In this document: positions 52,501 to 59,665 of the stretch, piece by piece
Numbering within the stretch: the first letter of the stretch is position 1
Layout of the letters: every line of letters starts with the position of its first letter
DNA from: Pseudomaricurvus sp033283335
GTDB lineage: Bacteria; Pseudomonadota; Gammaproteobacteria; Pseudomonadales; Cellvibrionaceae
Length of the DNA stretch: 64,000 bases
Assembly (NCBI GenBank): GCA_033283335.1
Contig: JAWMQP010000001.1
Location: forward strand, 992,001-1,056,000
Reading direction: 5' to 3'
Program-made: the position numbers and the translations under genes
The notes under the pieces: model-generated
Told to the model about the DNA's origin: nothing
Seen by the model: the letters and a program-made list of their open reading frames with translations, nothing else
Database searches by the model: none

Positions 52501-55084
52501 GAGAGACCGTGTACTCCAACACATCCCCCACCGCAGCGTTATCCGTGCTCGACTTGCCCGCCGGGGATACAAAACTGAATGCTTTGTTGATGCTTAACTG
52601 CGGTTCAACCACCGTCATACTGCCACTGACATCGGCCCCGCCCGCAATCTGGCTGGCCGACGGATCGTTGTTGCGGCCAAAGGTGTAACTGGCGGTGTTG
52701 GTGAACGTCAAACCGGCCTGGTTGGTGAGCGTGTTTTGCAGTTCAACCGTGATGGCAATGACCGCCTGACTGCCGGCAGGAATGTCGATACCGGTAGTGA
52801 GATCCTGCAACACCACATTGGTGGCTGTACCGGTGTTACTCAGCACCCAGCTGCCCCCCGATTGCACGGTCGCACTGATGAAGCGAATATCCGCACTTGA
52901 GCTGGTCAAGTCTTCCAGTACATGCACGTTATACAGCGGTGAATTAATCGGTGTTGCAGGAATCGTGACCAGATAAGTGAAGTGTTCGCCTATCGCCGCT
53001 GTGGCTTGGGTTGTTGTTTTGCTCAAGGGGCCTGGCGTTTGAATGGTGACCGGCGTCGGGTCTTCATCGCCATCGACAGTGGGATCCGATACACCATTGG
53101 TGTAGGGATCATCACTCAGTGCCGAAAAGTCATCGGCAGTTGACGCAGTATTCTGATCTGCTTGCAAACTGGCCTGGTTTTCCACCACATAGCCATTGCT
53201 CAGGGTGGTACGTAAATCAATCTCGTAGACGATGGTCAGGTCGTTACCCTGAGCCACATCCAGCGAGCCCGTGCCGCCATCAAGGATCAACTCACCAGTA
53301 ACATTGTTGTAACGGTAATCGGCACCGCCAGCATCAATCATGCTGAAGCTGGCCAGGTCAAATTCGGTCGAATCCAGCGTGTCGTTGATGACGATATTAT
53401 TGATGGTCTGATCGACGTTAAACAGGCGCAAGGTATAGCGGATTCGGTCTCCGACGTTGGCGGTAACCGCCGGCAGAGCGCCAGTGACAGTATTGGTCGC
53501 GGTCTTTTCAAAGTAATAGCCAGACAGCGCCGTTGTAACGGTATAACTGTCCTGAAAATCCTCCACCGCAGGGGTACCATCGGTCAGTGTGGTATCAAAC
53601 TCACGGCGGCTGGACACACTGTTTGGGCCACTGAACCACAGGTCAGCACCGGCGATATTAACTAAGGGCTCATTATCACCGGTGGTATCAGAATCCAGCT
53701 GGCTTTCATAGGTAATGATGAGTCGCTCTGATGGCCCCACAACGGCATTGGCAGACAAAGTCGTTACACTGAATTGACAGGCGGGAAAACCACTGTGACT
53801 CACCACATAATCTGTGTTGGCGATTAAGGGCCCCGACACTGACGTCACCCCATCGGCGGCAAACACTTCAGCCGTCAAACTCACACTGGGATCTGTCTCA
53901 CACATGCCTGCTGGCGCCGCTGGCACTCGTGGCAACAAATCGGTGATGGTGATGTCCCAGGCATCTGCCCCCCCGGCATTCTGCACATCGAGGGTAAACT
54001 TAGCCGTGACCCCGATATTCATTGCCGTCTGGTTGGCCGTTTTAGTAACAATCAGGTCCGGTTCGGCAATGGTAATCGGGTCGGCAATGCCCGATTCACC
54101 CGGCAAGGGATTGAAGAATTCATCTTCAATCAAGCCATCCCCGTCCAGGTCGACAGTACCGTCTTCGATAATACCGTTTTCATCCAGGTCAATAGAGCGG
54201 GAGAACACCCATTCGGCGGTATTCACAATTTGCGTTCCGGCGATATTGGTGGTGGGCGCGTCATCCACTTCCACCGTAATATCAATGTAAATCTGTTGGC
54301 CGGAGAGGATGGTGTTATCGAAGACAAAGGTAAGCAGACCACCGTCCGCAGTTGATTGGGTGAACGTGTGCCCAACAGGCATACCGGTATCAGCGAAGGT
54401 TACCGTCGGTGTACCAACCAAAGTCAGCGATGCCCCGGTTGCACTCAGATCATCCGTGATCACCACATCACCAATGTCGTTAGGTGATGGCTGGCCTTGC
54501 GGGTAGTCCATGGAGGGTAATACCAGGCGATAAGTAAACTGCTCACCGATACCTACTGAGCTGATCGGAGACTGCTTATCAATGGTCTCTGCCGGGATGA
54601 TAAACTCCTGACACCTGACTGAAAAGGCATCATCCCTGGAATTCACCACCCATAATTTATGGGGAATATTTGCACACGCCATGTTTCCCGTATGGTAAAC
54701 ATTATCGAAAATAATCAGGTAAATGGACGGGTCGTTGGTTTGAAAGTTGATATTGGTGCTAAGGGGGTTCTCAATAGGCCAATTCTGAAACGTACAGGTG
54801 GTGTCAATGGTGATCTGGGTGGGGGCATTGGCCAGCACATCACCATCAATTACCCCGTAAAATGGCGCATCCGAACAGAACTTATCGGCGGCCTGTGCCA
54901 CAGGCATCATTGCCCACAGCAGCACCAATACACAAGCGACAAACCACCCGATTTGTCGTTGTTGCAACAGGGATATGATTGCGAATCGCTGGCACAGAGA
55001 TTGGTTGCGGCCAACCCCAAGAAGATAATCTAATCTCACGAATATTCTCAGCAATGATAAAGTGCATTGAAGATAGTGAGACAC
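46505..55084 (-). CDS. giant secreted DUF11-repeat protein with SdrD-B-like domains
   Basis: 2859 residues. A late signal peptide (WFVACVLVLLWAMMPVAQA, cleavage near residue 65) suggests the true start may be downstream of the GTG at 55084. The mature protein has about 14 DUF11-type repeats, each opening with a GDxxxYxL motif (GDRIRYTLRL, GDVLEYTVSL, GDTLRYTLTV). There are two SdrD-B/CNA-B-like inserts with calcium-site patterns, WHDINDDKIPNADE and FDDVNFNGHPDPGE. No barrel, LPXTG or membrane anchor is visible. Such proteins are long, rod-like and extracellular. The coupled OmpA-like protein downstream could hold it at the surface. Confidence 0.85.
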   Translation of the reverse strand: MSHYLQCTLSLLRIFVRLDYLLGVGRNQSLCQRFAIISLLQQRQIGWFVACVLVLLWAMMPVAQAADKFCSDAPFYGVIDGDVLANAPTQITIDTTCTFQNWPIENPLSTNINFQTNDPSIYLIIFDNVYHTGNMACANIPHKLWVVNSRDDAFSVRCQEFIIPAETIDKQSPISSVGIGEQFTYRLVLPSMDYPQGQPSPNDIGDVVITDDLSATGASLTLVGTPTVTFADTGMPVGHTFTQSTADGGLLTFVFDNTILSGQQIYIDITVEVDDAPTTNIAGTQIVNTAEWVFSRSIDLDENGIIEDGTVDLDGDGLIEDEFFNPLPGESGIADPITIAEPDLIVTKTANQTAMNIGVTAKFTLDVQNAGGADAWDITITDLLPRVPAAPAGMCETDPSVSLTAEVFAADGVTSVSGPLIANTDYVVSHSGFPACQFSVTTLSANAVVGPSERLIITYESQLDSDTTGDNEPLVNIAGADLWFSGPNSVSSRREFDTTLTDGTPAVEDFQDSYTVTTALSGYYFEKTATNTVTGALPAVTANVGDRIRYTLRLFNVDQTINNIVINDTLDSTEFDLASFSMIDAGGADYRYNNVTGELILDGGTGSLDVAQGNDLTIVYEIDLRTTLSNGYVVENQASLQADQNTASTADDFSALSDDPYTNGVSDPTVDGDEDPTPVTIQTPGPLSKTTTQATAAIGEHFTYLVTIPATPINSPLYNVHVLEDLTSSSADIRFISATVQSGGSWVLSNTGTATNVVLQDLTTGIDIPAGSQAVIAITVELQNTLTNQAGLTFTNTASYTFGRNNDPSASQIAGGADVSGSMTVVEPQLSINKAFSFVSPAGKSSTDNAAVGDVLEYTVSLTNTGDSTAYDLSVTDSLPTEVQLVPGSAQAVLNGTAVSGFVTSPDTQTSGALIWGDLNEDSSLDVPVGQTLLLTYQVAVNASTDTGILNSVVAEWSSRNGENASERDGLNCPTVTALDDYCVGPATVTVTATDASALHKQVVSDSYAETPPSTGDPLLRVGDTVIYQLTLDLPEYTTRDVRIDDNLPGGMAYDSLVSISPASGASNFTYTVNAQPAAGDVGTLSWDLGDVINSPSGDGTPLDSLVIQYQAKVITDTAPQGLGTASRYDLTNNAAMSYMGGDPALHPERLTDTAAIDVLQPLMSAISKRDTGSGRVGTGTSSDPYQVNILNDTMAFEVSSCNNGLAPAYGVIFRDQLATELDETDLLSSPPQVTVGGAALISGVDFNLTIPTRGGVMEIALLDSAPVNPGDCVTVTYNMGFHSDIAPFSTWNNTAMLTQYRSLPLSEVGRVYSPATSAQVFMTNQIGISRLAKVLMSGNEATIGDEVVYELRVPAVAENATLNNVIVTDTLSAELEYLSASAVDGAGNPVVLVDNTVTPGDIQLQVAQIPAGEQVFITLTTRVLNNTAANAGDRISNRASYRYTGLDPAADTSGISEPFTLVEPSLSIDKAVVNLTTPGAAPIAGDVLRYSLTFSAMGGASDDNFTDAFDLQIDDSLGLGLLYLTGTAAVNGAGNSITDPQLNSGDGISLGQTLTWDLGSATADIDVPEGAQVTVSYDVQVLGGVQAGQTLTNRATVEWTGQDGSDPAERSGSQSPDVNDYVAGPVQTRTLTRLDVDVIKSVVNTTTGQSPGVDAEPGDVLRYRIELTNNSIIPVDNMAFTDVLDAAFVADSLQWLTYPTGADISGTLTAGGSNGTGLLDLRNVSLAASGDVSGNDSVTLEFSAQLASVLDHGTQVQNTAFVSGDNLAKLPSNTTVTTIASAPSLRVEKTSSDLTGDASSLQPGDTLRYTLTVKNLGNEDATAVTLNDLVPTFTTYVAGSTTLNGVVVDDPSVGVSALRDGLAISTLENPGSGLMPADPDDGAGYDATITFDVTVNDGVVGGTAISNQGFVNGEGTGSGEFVETPSDDPDTPAVNDPTVDVVGDVALLDAHKTVQLVVDNGSLGVVDPDDVLRYTIVIHNQGVVDASGVQLVDTVPANTQYVANSLRVNSQPWAQPDGGVSPLENGIAVQSDNGALSGVVLAGASSTITFEVSVDSGVTPGTLIRNQGVVSSQAQDDEPTDADGIDSNGDQPTDVIVGNIQLLSIIEEVFDVNGDVVLAGDELEYVVTVTNIGSLPARDVTLSTNLDAPIAGQLQYVADSGRLQGSTSAVTYLDPNLSADYATRFGDLDTGDSVVLRFRAVVDPAQVTGSTITNTTQVLWNAGNQSDSASASVVIGAPPGETAAVGGSAWHDINDDKIPNADETSLVDWQVSLYRNGALLANTRTDDLGQYRFMGLSPNMTSSTRYSIRFAAPYASDTTAMLGMADSPFDNGLQSIQQIQVSGSSVTDTLNLPLLPNGVLYNSITRDVVGGAVIEMLNAGSLQVLPDTCFDDPNQQGQQVAVNGFYRFDMNFSAAACSTSGSYLLRVTAPSASFEAGVSRLIPPQSDETTAAFDVPACLGSPDDAVPATINLCEVAVSAEAPSLSVPARSAGTEYHLHLALNNGQQPGQSQLFNNHIPLDPILDNAVAVRKVAGKVNVSRGDLVPYTITIKNSYLAALQDLVLVDTFPPGFKYVEGSARYNGEALEPQLVGGQLRWDNLDLSLDAESELQLLFIPGSGVSEGEYINRAHVESVYTGESVSNSASAAVRVVPDPTLDCSDIYGKVFDDVNFNGHPDPGERGIAGARVVSARGLLISADEHGRFHLTCAAVPNELRGSNFILKVDERSLPSGYRMTSENPRVIRLTRGKAAKFNFGASLHRVVRLDVADGVFELNSTDMRPQWLPRLPLLLAELQKAPSIVRVAYLAEVEDEKLVQARVKHLKTMITEQWESMDCCYTLNVETEVYWRRGSPPDRSGVLQ

Positions 55085-55189
55085 ACAGAATTACAGACCC
55101 GGCTATTCATAGCAGCAGTCATTCCCCCAATGTTTTCAAACTATCTTTTTAATCTACGTTGAACTTAGTCGTCACCTGCGTGACTTATA

Positions 55190-55212
55190 CGTCGACAAGC
55201 TGGTAGTCGACG
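55190..55212. other. hairpin or operator in the DUF11 gene leader
   Basis: CGTCGAC (55190-55196) pairs with GTCGACG (55206-55212) around a nine-base spacer, downstream of the candidate -10. It may be a protein-binding site or a leader RNA structure. Confidence 0.4.
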
Positions 55213-55265
55213 CCATGTTGTGAGTGCAGAGAAAACGTAAATCGCTGATTTGGCCGATGAATCTT

Positions 55266-55271
55266 ATTATA
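55266..55271 (-). promoter_or_regulatory. candidate -10 element for the DUF11/OmpA pair
   Basis: The minus strand reads TATAAT here, just downstream of an A-tract. No good -35 is found at 16 to 18 bases, so an activator would be needed if this promoter is real. Confidence 0.35.
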
Positions 55272-55327
55272 TTTTTTTAAGAAAAAATCAGGCGCCAATT
55301 AGATTTTTTAGGAAGTGTTAAATCGTT

Positions 55328-55382
55328 ACAGAAGACTTGTGACATGGAACGACTTCTGTTGAAGAAACGTGTTCCATGTCAC
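55328..55382. terminator. mutually exclusive hairpins after the AgmX-like gene
   Basis: GTGACATGGAAC (55339-55350) and GTTCCATGTCAC (55371-55382) are perfect 12-base inverted copies. ACAGAAG (55328-55334) can instead pair with CTTCTGT (55353-55359). The two folds compete. It lies just past the stop at 55389; no T-run follows, so termination is not proven. Confidence 0.5.
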
Positions 55383-55388
55383 TCATTG

Positions 55389-56759
55389 TCAGGCAGCCGG
55401 AAGAAAATCAATCGGATACAGAATGGTCACTGTTGGTACGCCATCTTTTGCTCCAAAGTTAAAACGTTTCACACGATCAAGAACACCTGCCACCAGGTTT
55501 TGTGAATCCATATTGGTGGATTCAACCCGGGCAATGGAGACAGCCCCATCCGGCTCAATGGTTATCCGCAAGACCATCTTGCCTTTCAACATCGGGTTAT
55601 TGCGCAATTCACGATTGTAAATTCGATACAGTGTGGCTTTGTAGCGGTCAAACACAATTTGAATTTCTTCATCCGTCCGCGAAGGTCCAACGCCGTCGCT
55701 GAGTGGTCGATCATCAGCCACCATGTCCGTACCGATGGCACTGTCTACCCGGGCAAACGACATCCCCGTGCCCATTTGTCCACCGGCCGCGCCTCCAATA
55801 CCACGACTCAGCTTGGCGCTATTAATACCGCCACTGCTGGCTTTTGCCTGTGACATCACCAGACTCCGACTGGCATCACCTTTAGCGGAGGCGGCCTTGT
55901 TTCTCAAGTTGGCAGAAGCGCCCAGTTTTTGATCCACGTTATCGGCCAGCAGCTCATCGAAGCTGTCCTTGAAGGCCAATACGCCTGCCGCCTGGGCCTT
56001 GGCACGAGCCGAAGCCTTGTTTGGCTGCGGCTTGGGCTGCTCGGTTTTCTTGGCTACTTTCTGTTCGGGTTTCTTCGGTTCCTTTTTGGGCTCGGGTTTC
56101 TTGACCGGGGGTTTGGGTTTGGGCTTGTCTTTTTTCACCATCTGCACCAGGTATTCCGGCACTTCGACCTCTTCCTGTGCGACTTCCGGCAGTTCCCAAA
56201 AGACGATGAGTAAATTAAGTACCAGCACCCCGGCCAAGGCACCACCCAGGGCTTTGCGGAAACGCAGCTGGTCATCGCGCACCTTGAGCCAGGGCATAAG
56301 CATCGGTCGGTAAGGCAGCTCCTGCTCATCACGCTCAATCACGTATTCCGACAGTTGCTGTTCTTCCCGTTCGAGAACCTCATCCAACTCCGCATTAAAA
56401 TCGGTTAACTGATCCTGTTCCAGACTCACCTGCTCTTGCAGCTCAGAGCGCTGTGCCTCAAATCCGGCAACTTGTTGTTGGAAAGCCGAAATGGTGTGCT
56501 GAATTTTGCCCAGGTGCTTTTGACGAGCTTCCGGCGAGGCCTTCTCTCCCCAAAATAATTCCGAGACACCCAGCTCATCCAATTGATTGAGTGAACTGTA
56601 GATATCACCCAGGATTTTGAACTGCTGACCTGACTCCAACAGAGCCTCATGCTCTTGTTGATTGTTGACCAGGCGAAAATTCAGGGCCTGTACACGCTCT
56701 TCCGCAGCCTGAATCAAGGATTCAAGCGATAGGCGTTCATTTTCAAGAGAAGTCGTCAC
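55389..56759 (-). CDS. TonB-like energy transducer with AgmX/PglI-type C-terminal domain
   Basis: 456 residues. A cytoplasmic coiled coil (about 1-145) is followed by one membrane helix (about 170-188, LGGALAGVLVLNLLIVFW) and a Pro/Lys-rich spacer (about 209-248) that can span the periplasm. The C-terminal TonB/AgmX-PglI domain (about 365-456) contains GKMVLRITIEPDGAVSIARV. This layout matches GltG/GltJ-like proteins of Myxococcus gliding. It differs from classic TonB in its long cytoplasmic coiled coil. The start is a GTG at 56759, ten bases after the upstream exbD-like stop. Last gene of the machinery operon. Function in this organism is inferred, not shown. Confidence 0.85.
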   Translation of the reverse strand: MTTSLENERLSLESLIQAAEERVQALNFRLVNNQQEHEALLESGQQFKILGDIYSSLNQLDELGVSELFWGEKASPEARQKHLGKIQHTISAFQQQVAGFEAQRSELQEQVSLEQDQLTDFNAELDEVLEREEQQLSEYVIERDEQELPYRPMLMPWLKVRDDQLRFRKALGGALAGVLVLNLLIVFWELPEVAQEEVEVPEYLVQMVKKDKPKPKPPVKKPEPKKEPKKPEQKVAKKTEQPKPQPNKASARAKAQAAGVLAFKDSFDELLADNVDQKLGASANLRNKAASAKGDASRSLVMSQAKASSGGINSAKLSRGIGGAAGGQMGTGMSFARVDSAIGTDMVADDRPLSDGVGPSRTDEEIQIVFDRYKATLYRIYNRELRNNPMLKGKMVLRITIEPDGAVSIARVESTNMDSQNLVAGVLDRVKRFNFGAKDGVPTVTILYPIDFLPAA

Positions 56760-56768
56760 GATTCCACA

Positions 56769-57266
56769 CTAACTTTGTGATGCTTTTTGATTGACCGCCA
56801 GTGAGATCTTTGTGTATCCCACCGTTGTGCATACCGACATCAACGTTTTCAGAACATCAAACGGTACTTTGCGATGCGCCATGATCGTTACTTCAGTACT
56901 TTTTGCTACCGCCTCCGTATTGAGCCCCAGGGCGCTGTCTTTGATGGCCTGCAGCTTATCTTTGAGTGGCACGGCATAATCCTGCTCCCGGCTCAAGACA
57001 TCCGTCGTTTTCATCAACGGTTCACCCTGAATTGACACAATGTCCTCACTGACCATCACAACCACTGTCTGACGGGGTTTCGCTTCGGCCACCGAGTCAG
57101 GCAGGATAACGTCTTTGGGAGGCTCAACCACCTCAACCGACGACTGATTCACCAGCAGGTAAAGCACCAGAATGGTAAACACATCCATCAACGAGGTGAG
57201 ATTCAATCCCCCGGCTTTATTGCGTCTGGCACGCTCCATGCGTTTTATGCGGCGAGAATTCTTCAT
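56769..57266 (-). CDS. ExbD/TolR family protein (channel Asp present)
   Basis: 165 residues: short basic N-terminus, one membrane helix and a periplasmic domain. The helix begins LNLTSLMDVFTILVLYLL, with Asp28 at the place of the proton-carrying Asp of ExbD, TolR and MotB-like stators. Its start overlaps the previous exbD-like stop by four bases (ATGA), so the two are translated together. In the operon it would pair with the TolQ/ExbB-like protein to form a proton-driven stator acting on the AgmX-like transducer. Confidence 0.9.
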   Translation of the reverse strand: MKNSRRIKRMERARRNKAGGLNLTSLMDVFTILVLYLLVNQSSVEVVEPPKDVILPDSVAEAKPRQTVVVMVSEDIVSIQGEPLMKTTDVLSREQDYAVPLKDKLQAIKDSALGLNTEAVAKSTEVTIMAHRKVPFDVLKTLMSVCTTVGYTKISLAVNQKASQS

Positions 57267-57757
57267 GGGGCATCACCCAGGGAAATTTTTGGGAACAGCG
57301 GTATTCTTTCCGCATCAGGCTGGTCCGGCATGCGAATTTCAGCCACCTTCACAGCATCCATAACCCGAATTACATCGTCGTATTCAATGTCGGGCTCAAT
57401 CAGGATAACCGCGTCCTCTTTCTCCTTGTATTGCTCTTTCAACACAAGCAGCTTTTCCGAGAGCGTGGCGTAATCCTGCTTGCCATCCACCAATTTTATG
57501 GTGTCCGTGATTTTGTCGCCATCGGTAATCTGCAGGCGATCTTTTCTTAAAATCACCTCAATGGTAATCAGCGGCTTATCCGGGGAATTCCCTCCCGACG
57601 CCTGTTGGGGCAAGTTCAGCTCCTGAATAGTAATGCGAGAGAACACGGCAGTAATCAACAGAAAAGGAATCAACACCACCATCAGATTCAGGAAAGTGGT
57701 GACATCGATTTCGGCCTGTTCCTTGTTGCGACGGTAATGGTGTCTTCTGGCTCTCAT
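57263..57757 (-). CDS. ExbD/TolR family protein (channel Asp replaced by Asn)
   Basis: 164 residues from the ATG at 57757, which follows GAAGAAGTG; the frame extends upstream into the exbB-like gene, but that start is less convincing. One membrane helix and a periplasmic domain. The helix reads EIDVTTFLNLMVVLIPFLL. The position equal to the stator Asp is Asn24, encoded by AAT at 57686-57688. The Asp six residues earlier lies at the helix edge and is unlikely to replace it. It follows the exbB-like gene by 13 bases. Probably a structural partner to the Asp-bearing paralogue next door. Confidence 0.9.
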   Translation of the reverse strand: MRARRHHYRRNKEQAEIDVTTFLNLMVVLIPFLLITAVFSRITIQELNLPQQASGGNSPDKPLITIEVILRKDRLQITDGDKITDTIKLVDGKQDYATLSEKLLVLKEQYKEKEDAVILIEPDIEYDDVIRVMDAVKVAEIRMPDQPDAERIPLFPKISLGDAP

Positions 57758-57770
57758 AGCTAGCACTTCT

Positions 57771-58430
57771 TCAGGCGGCTTGCGCCAACTCGACACGTTT
57801 GGCTTTGCGGGAAATTACATTCAGGGTACGTACCGAGGCCATTTCCAGACTATCCACAATCGCTCCGGCCTTGGAGTTCAGAAATGAATGCATTAGCAAT
57901 AAAGGGATTGCCGTGATCAGACCAAAGGCGGTGGTATTCATGGCAATCGAAATACTGGCTGACAACAAATCGGCTTTTTCAGCCGGATTGACATTGGCCA
58001 CCGCATTAAAGGCGGCGATCAGCCCCAGAATGGTACCCAACAGTCCCAGCAGGGTTGAGATGTTGGCATAAAGCGCAATCGAGCTGATGCGTTTTTCCAG
58101 CATCGGAATCATACCCATCATCTCTTCTTCCATGGCAATCTCAATATCTTCGCGACGTCTGACAGTACCCTGCAGAGACAGACCGGATTCCAGTAATTTA
58201 CTGACCGTCGAGGTGTCATCAGCCGTCATTTTACGAGCGGCCTCAAAGTCGCCTTTGGTCAATGCCGGCTGGATACGCTCCCACATGCTTTTATTGGCCA
58301 ACTCGATGCGAGTCAACTTGATAAAGCGCTCAGCCGCGGTGGCCAAGCCGATCGCTCCGACCGCCATGATTGGATACATCCAAAACCCACCTTCCAAAAA
58401 GAAGGCGACTACAGTGTTAATAATGCCCAT
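57771..58430 (-). CDS. TolQ/ExbB/MotA family proton channel protein
   Basis: A 219-residue inner membrane protein with three predicted helices: near 12-30 (FLEGGFWMYPIMAVGAIGL), near 120-145 (ISTLLGLLGTILGLIAAF) and near 165-190 (IAMNTTAFGLITAIPLLLM). The glycine-rich LGLLGTILGLI and the Thr in MNTTAFGL match the ExbB/TolQ channel core. It is followed by two exbD-like genes, giving one ExbB to two ExbD types, as in the Myxococcus AglR-AglQ-AglS set. 75 bases separate it from the small secreted-protein gene upstream. Confidence 0.93.
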   Translation of the reverse strand: MGIINTVVAFFLEGGFWMYPIMAVGAIGLATAAERFIKLTRIELANKSMWERIQPALTKGDFEAARKMTADDTSTVSKLLESGLSLQGTVRRREDIEIAMEEEMMGMIPMLEKRISSIALYANISTLLGLLGTILGLIAAFNAVANVNPAEKADLLSASISIAMNTTAFGLITAIPLLLMHSFLNSKAGAIVDSLEMASVRTLNVISRKAKRVELAQAA

Positions 58431-58505
58431 TTAACTATTCTCCCCGCCCACAGGCGCCAGACATTGAACTTTTACAGGTAAACAACAAATTTATTCGCGT
58501 CATTT

Positions 58506-58784
58506 CTACTCACTGCTTCTGATGTCGAAATACCGCAATTCCCTGGCAAATACCTCTTTATCGAGAGGTCTCAGCGAGCCATCCAGTAAGCTCTTGGCCG
58601 TCAAACCGGATTCAAAACCAATTTCAGAACTTTTCCAGGGCACAATAAACAGCGACTTGGGGGCTTCGTCATTGCCCACAATCGACATACCGGAAATTTC
58701 CTTGGCTTCCTGGGTGCCAGACTCCTGGGCACTGACAACGGAAGACAACAGGGCAAACCCCAGGAAAACAGCGCTGTGCTTCAT
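58506..58784 (-). CDS. small secreted protein of unknown function in the machinery operon
   Basis: 92 residues. A clear signal peptide (MKHSAVFLGFALLSSVVSA, cleavage before QES) precedes a 73-residue mature part containing SIVGNDEAPKSLFIVPWKSS and a basic/acidic end FARELRYFDIRSSE. The compact motif around IVPWK suggests a conserved family, but I do not recognise it. There are no cysteines, so it is not a lipoprotein. Its place directly before the exbB-like gene suggests a periplasmic part of the same complex. Confidence 0.75.
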   Translation of the reverse strand: MKHSAVFLGFALLSSVVSAQESGTQEAKEISGMSIVGNDEAPKSLFIVPWKSSEIGFESGLTAKSLLDGSLRPLDKEVFARELRYFDIRSSE

Positions 58785-58824
58785 ATCAATTTCCCTCTCT
58801 TAAGTTCCTGGCGTGGCGAGCCTT

Positions 58825-58870
58825 CAGACATGGCCAATGTTTCCAGATGGCTGAAGTTGTAACATGTCTG
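58825..58870 (-). other. intra-operon hairpin
   Basis: CAGACATG (58825-58832) pairs with CATGTCTG (58863-58870), and CTTCAG with CTGAAG inside overlaps it as an alternative. It lies between the TPR lipoprotein gene and the small secreted-protein gene. Confidence 0.4.
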
Positions 58871-58911
58871 ATTTTTAACTTTGACCAGCGCCAATCGAGA
58901 CTAAAAGAAAC

Positions 58912-59544
58912 TCAGCCTTGCAGCTTTTGTCGCAAGGTGGCGATCCAAATCTTGACGCTTTCATCGGTTGGATTGGCCAGGCTGTAGGCTTCGTACTGCT
59001 GCAAGGCACAACCAATGTCATTGAGATACAGATCGCATAAAATGCCGTAATTTCGTCGTACCGGTAAAAAGTCCGGGTACTTAGCAAGTACTTTTTCGTA
59101 CAAAGCTCTGGCTTCTTCAAAGCGACCCACACTGCGATAAAACAGAGCCAACTCATTGTTGGCCACCGGATGCTGCGGGTTTATGGCCAGGGCTTTGAGA
59201 AAGTTTTCCTCTGCCAATTCGGAATTTTGTAAATGGGTATGGGCGATGCCCAGATTGATATAAGGTGCGCTGTTGTTTTCAGTTCCGCTGACAACACGGT
59301 TGAGCACGTCGACGGCGTTCTGATATTTCCCTGTTTCGAGCAATTCCAAAGCCAGCTCAAAATCTTTTCTAATGGCGGAGTCGACACTGCGGTTTTCGAC
59401 AAAATAGATACGGGTGACAGTCTCATCGGCAGTATCAGGCAAGTTGGGCTGACCGTTATGCACACACGCCGACAGGAATAATGGCATCATCAGACACACA
59501 TAAGACTGCCATAGCCGAACATTTTCCAACCTGGCTCTTCGCAT
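58912..59544 (-). CDS. TPR-repeat lipoprotein (GltE/AglT-like)
   Basis: About 210 residues from the ATG at 59544; the frame opens with a TTG six codons earlier. A lipobox (FLSAC) predicts lipidation and, with no inner-membrane retention Asp at +2 (the next residue is Val), sorting to the outer membrane. Three to four TPR units follow (for example APYINLGIAHTHLQNSELAE and ALFYRSVGRFEEARALYEKV). An outer-membrane TPR lipoprotein beside TolQR-like genes resembles AglT/GltE of the gliding machinery. It probably scaffolds the TonB-like partner. Confidence 0.85.
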   Translation of the reverse strand: MRRARLENVRLWQSYVCLMMPLFLSACVHNGQPNLPDTADETVTRIYFVENRSVDSAIRKDFELALELLETGKYQNAVDVLNRVVSGTENNSAPYINLGIAHTHLQNSELAEENFLKALAINPQHPVANNELALFYRSVGRFEEARALYEKVLAKYPDFLPVRRNYGILCDLYLNDIGCALQQYEAYSLANPTDESVKIWIATLRQKLQG

Positions 59545-59665
59545 AACCGCCCCATTCCCCAATTAATGCTGCGTATTATCAGTTTGGTAAGTCTGATCAA
59601 TCTGACGTCAAAAGTCTGTTAACCGAATGGCACCTAAGACGACATGAAGATCACACTTTTGCGGT

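Larger units (their letters stand above)
55085..55388. other. leader and terminator region between the AgmX-like gene and the DUF11 gene
   Basis: About 300 bases. A 12-bp inverted repeat and alternative stems lie at 55328-55382, a consensus -10 on the minus strand at 55266-55271, and a 7-bp hairpin at 55190-55212 in the leader of the DUF11 gene. The DUF11 gene could therefore be separately controlled or read through from the machinery operon. Confidence 0.6.

Noticed and set aside
46505..55084. CRISPR-like or DNA-level repeat array in the giant gene
   Set aside because: The repeats are protein-level DUF11 units, strongly diverged in DNA; no regular short direct repeats with spacers are seen.
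55389..58430. Ordinary TonB-ExbB-ExbD iron uptake system or Tol-Pal
   Set aside because: Two ExbD paralogues, a TonB-like protein with a long cytoplasmic coiled coil and AgmX-type C-terminus, and three TPR genes do not fit either. No TolA, TolB or Pal is present, and the TonB receptor lies 18 kb away.
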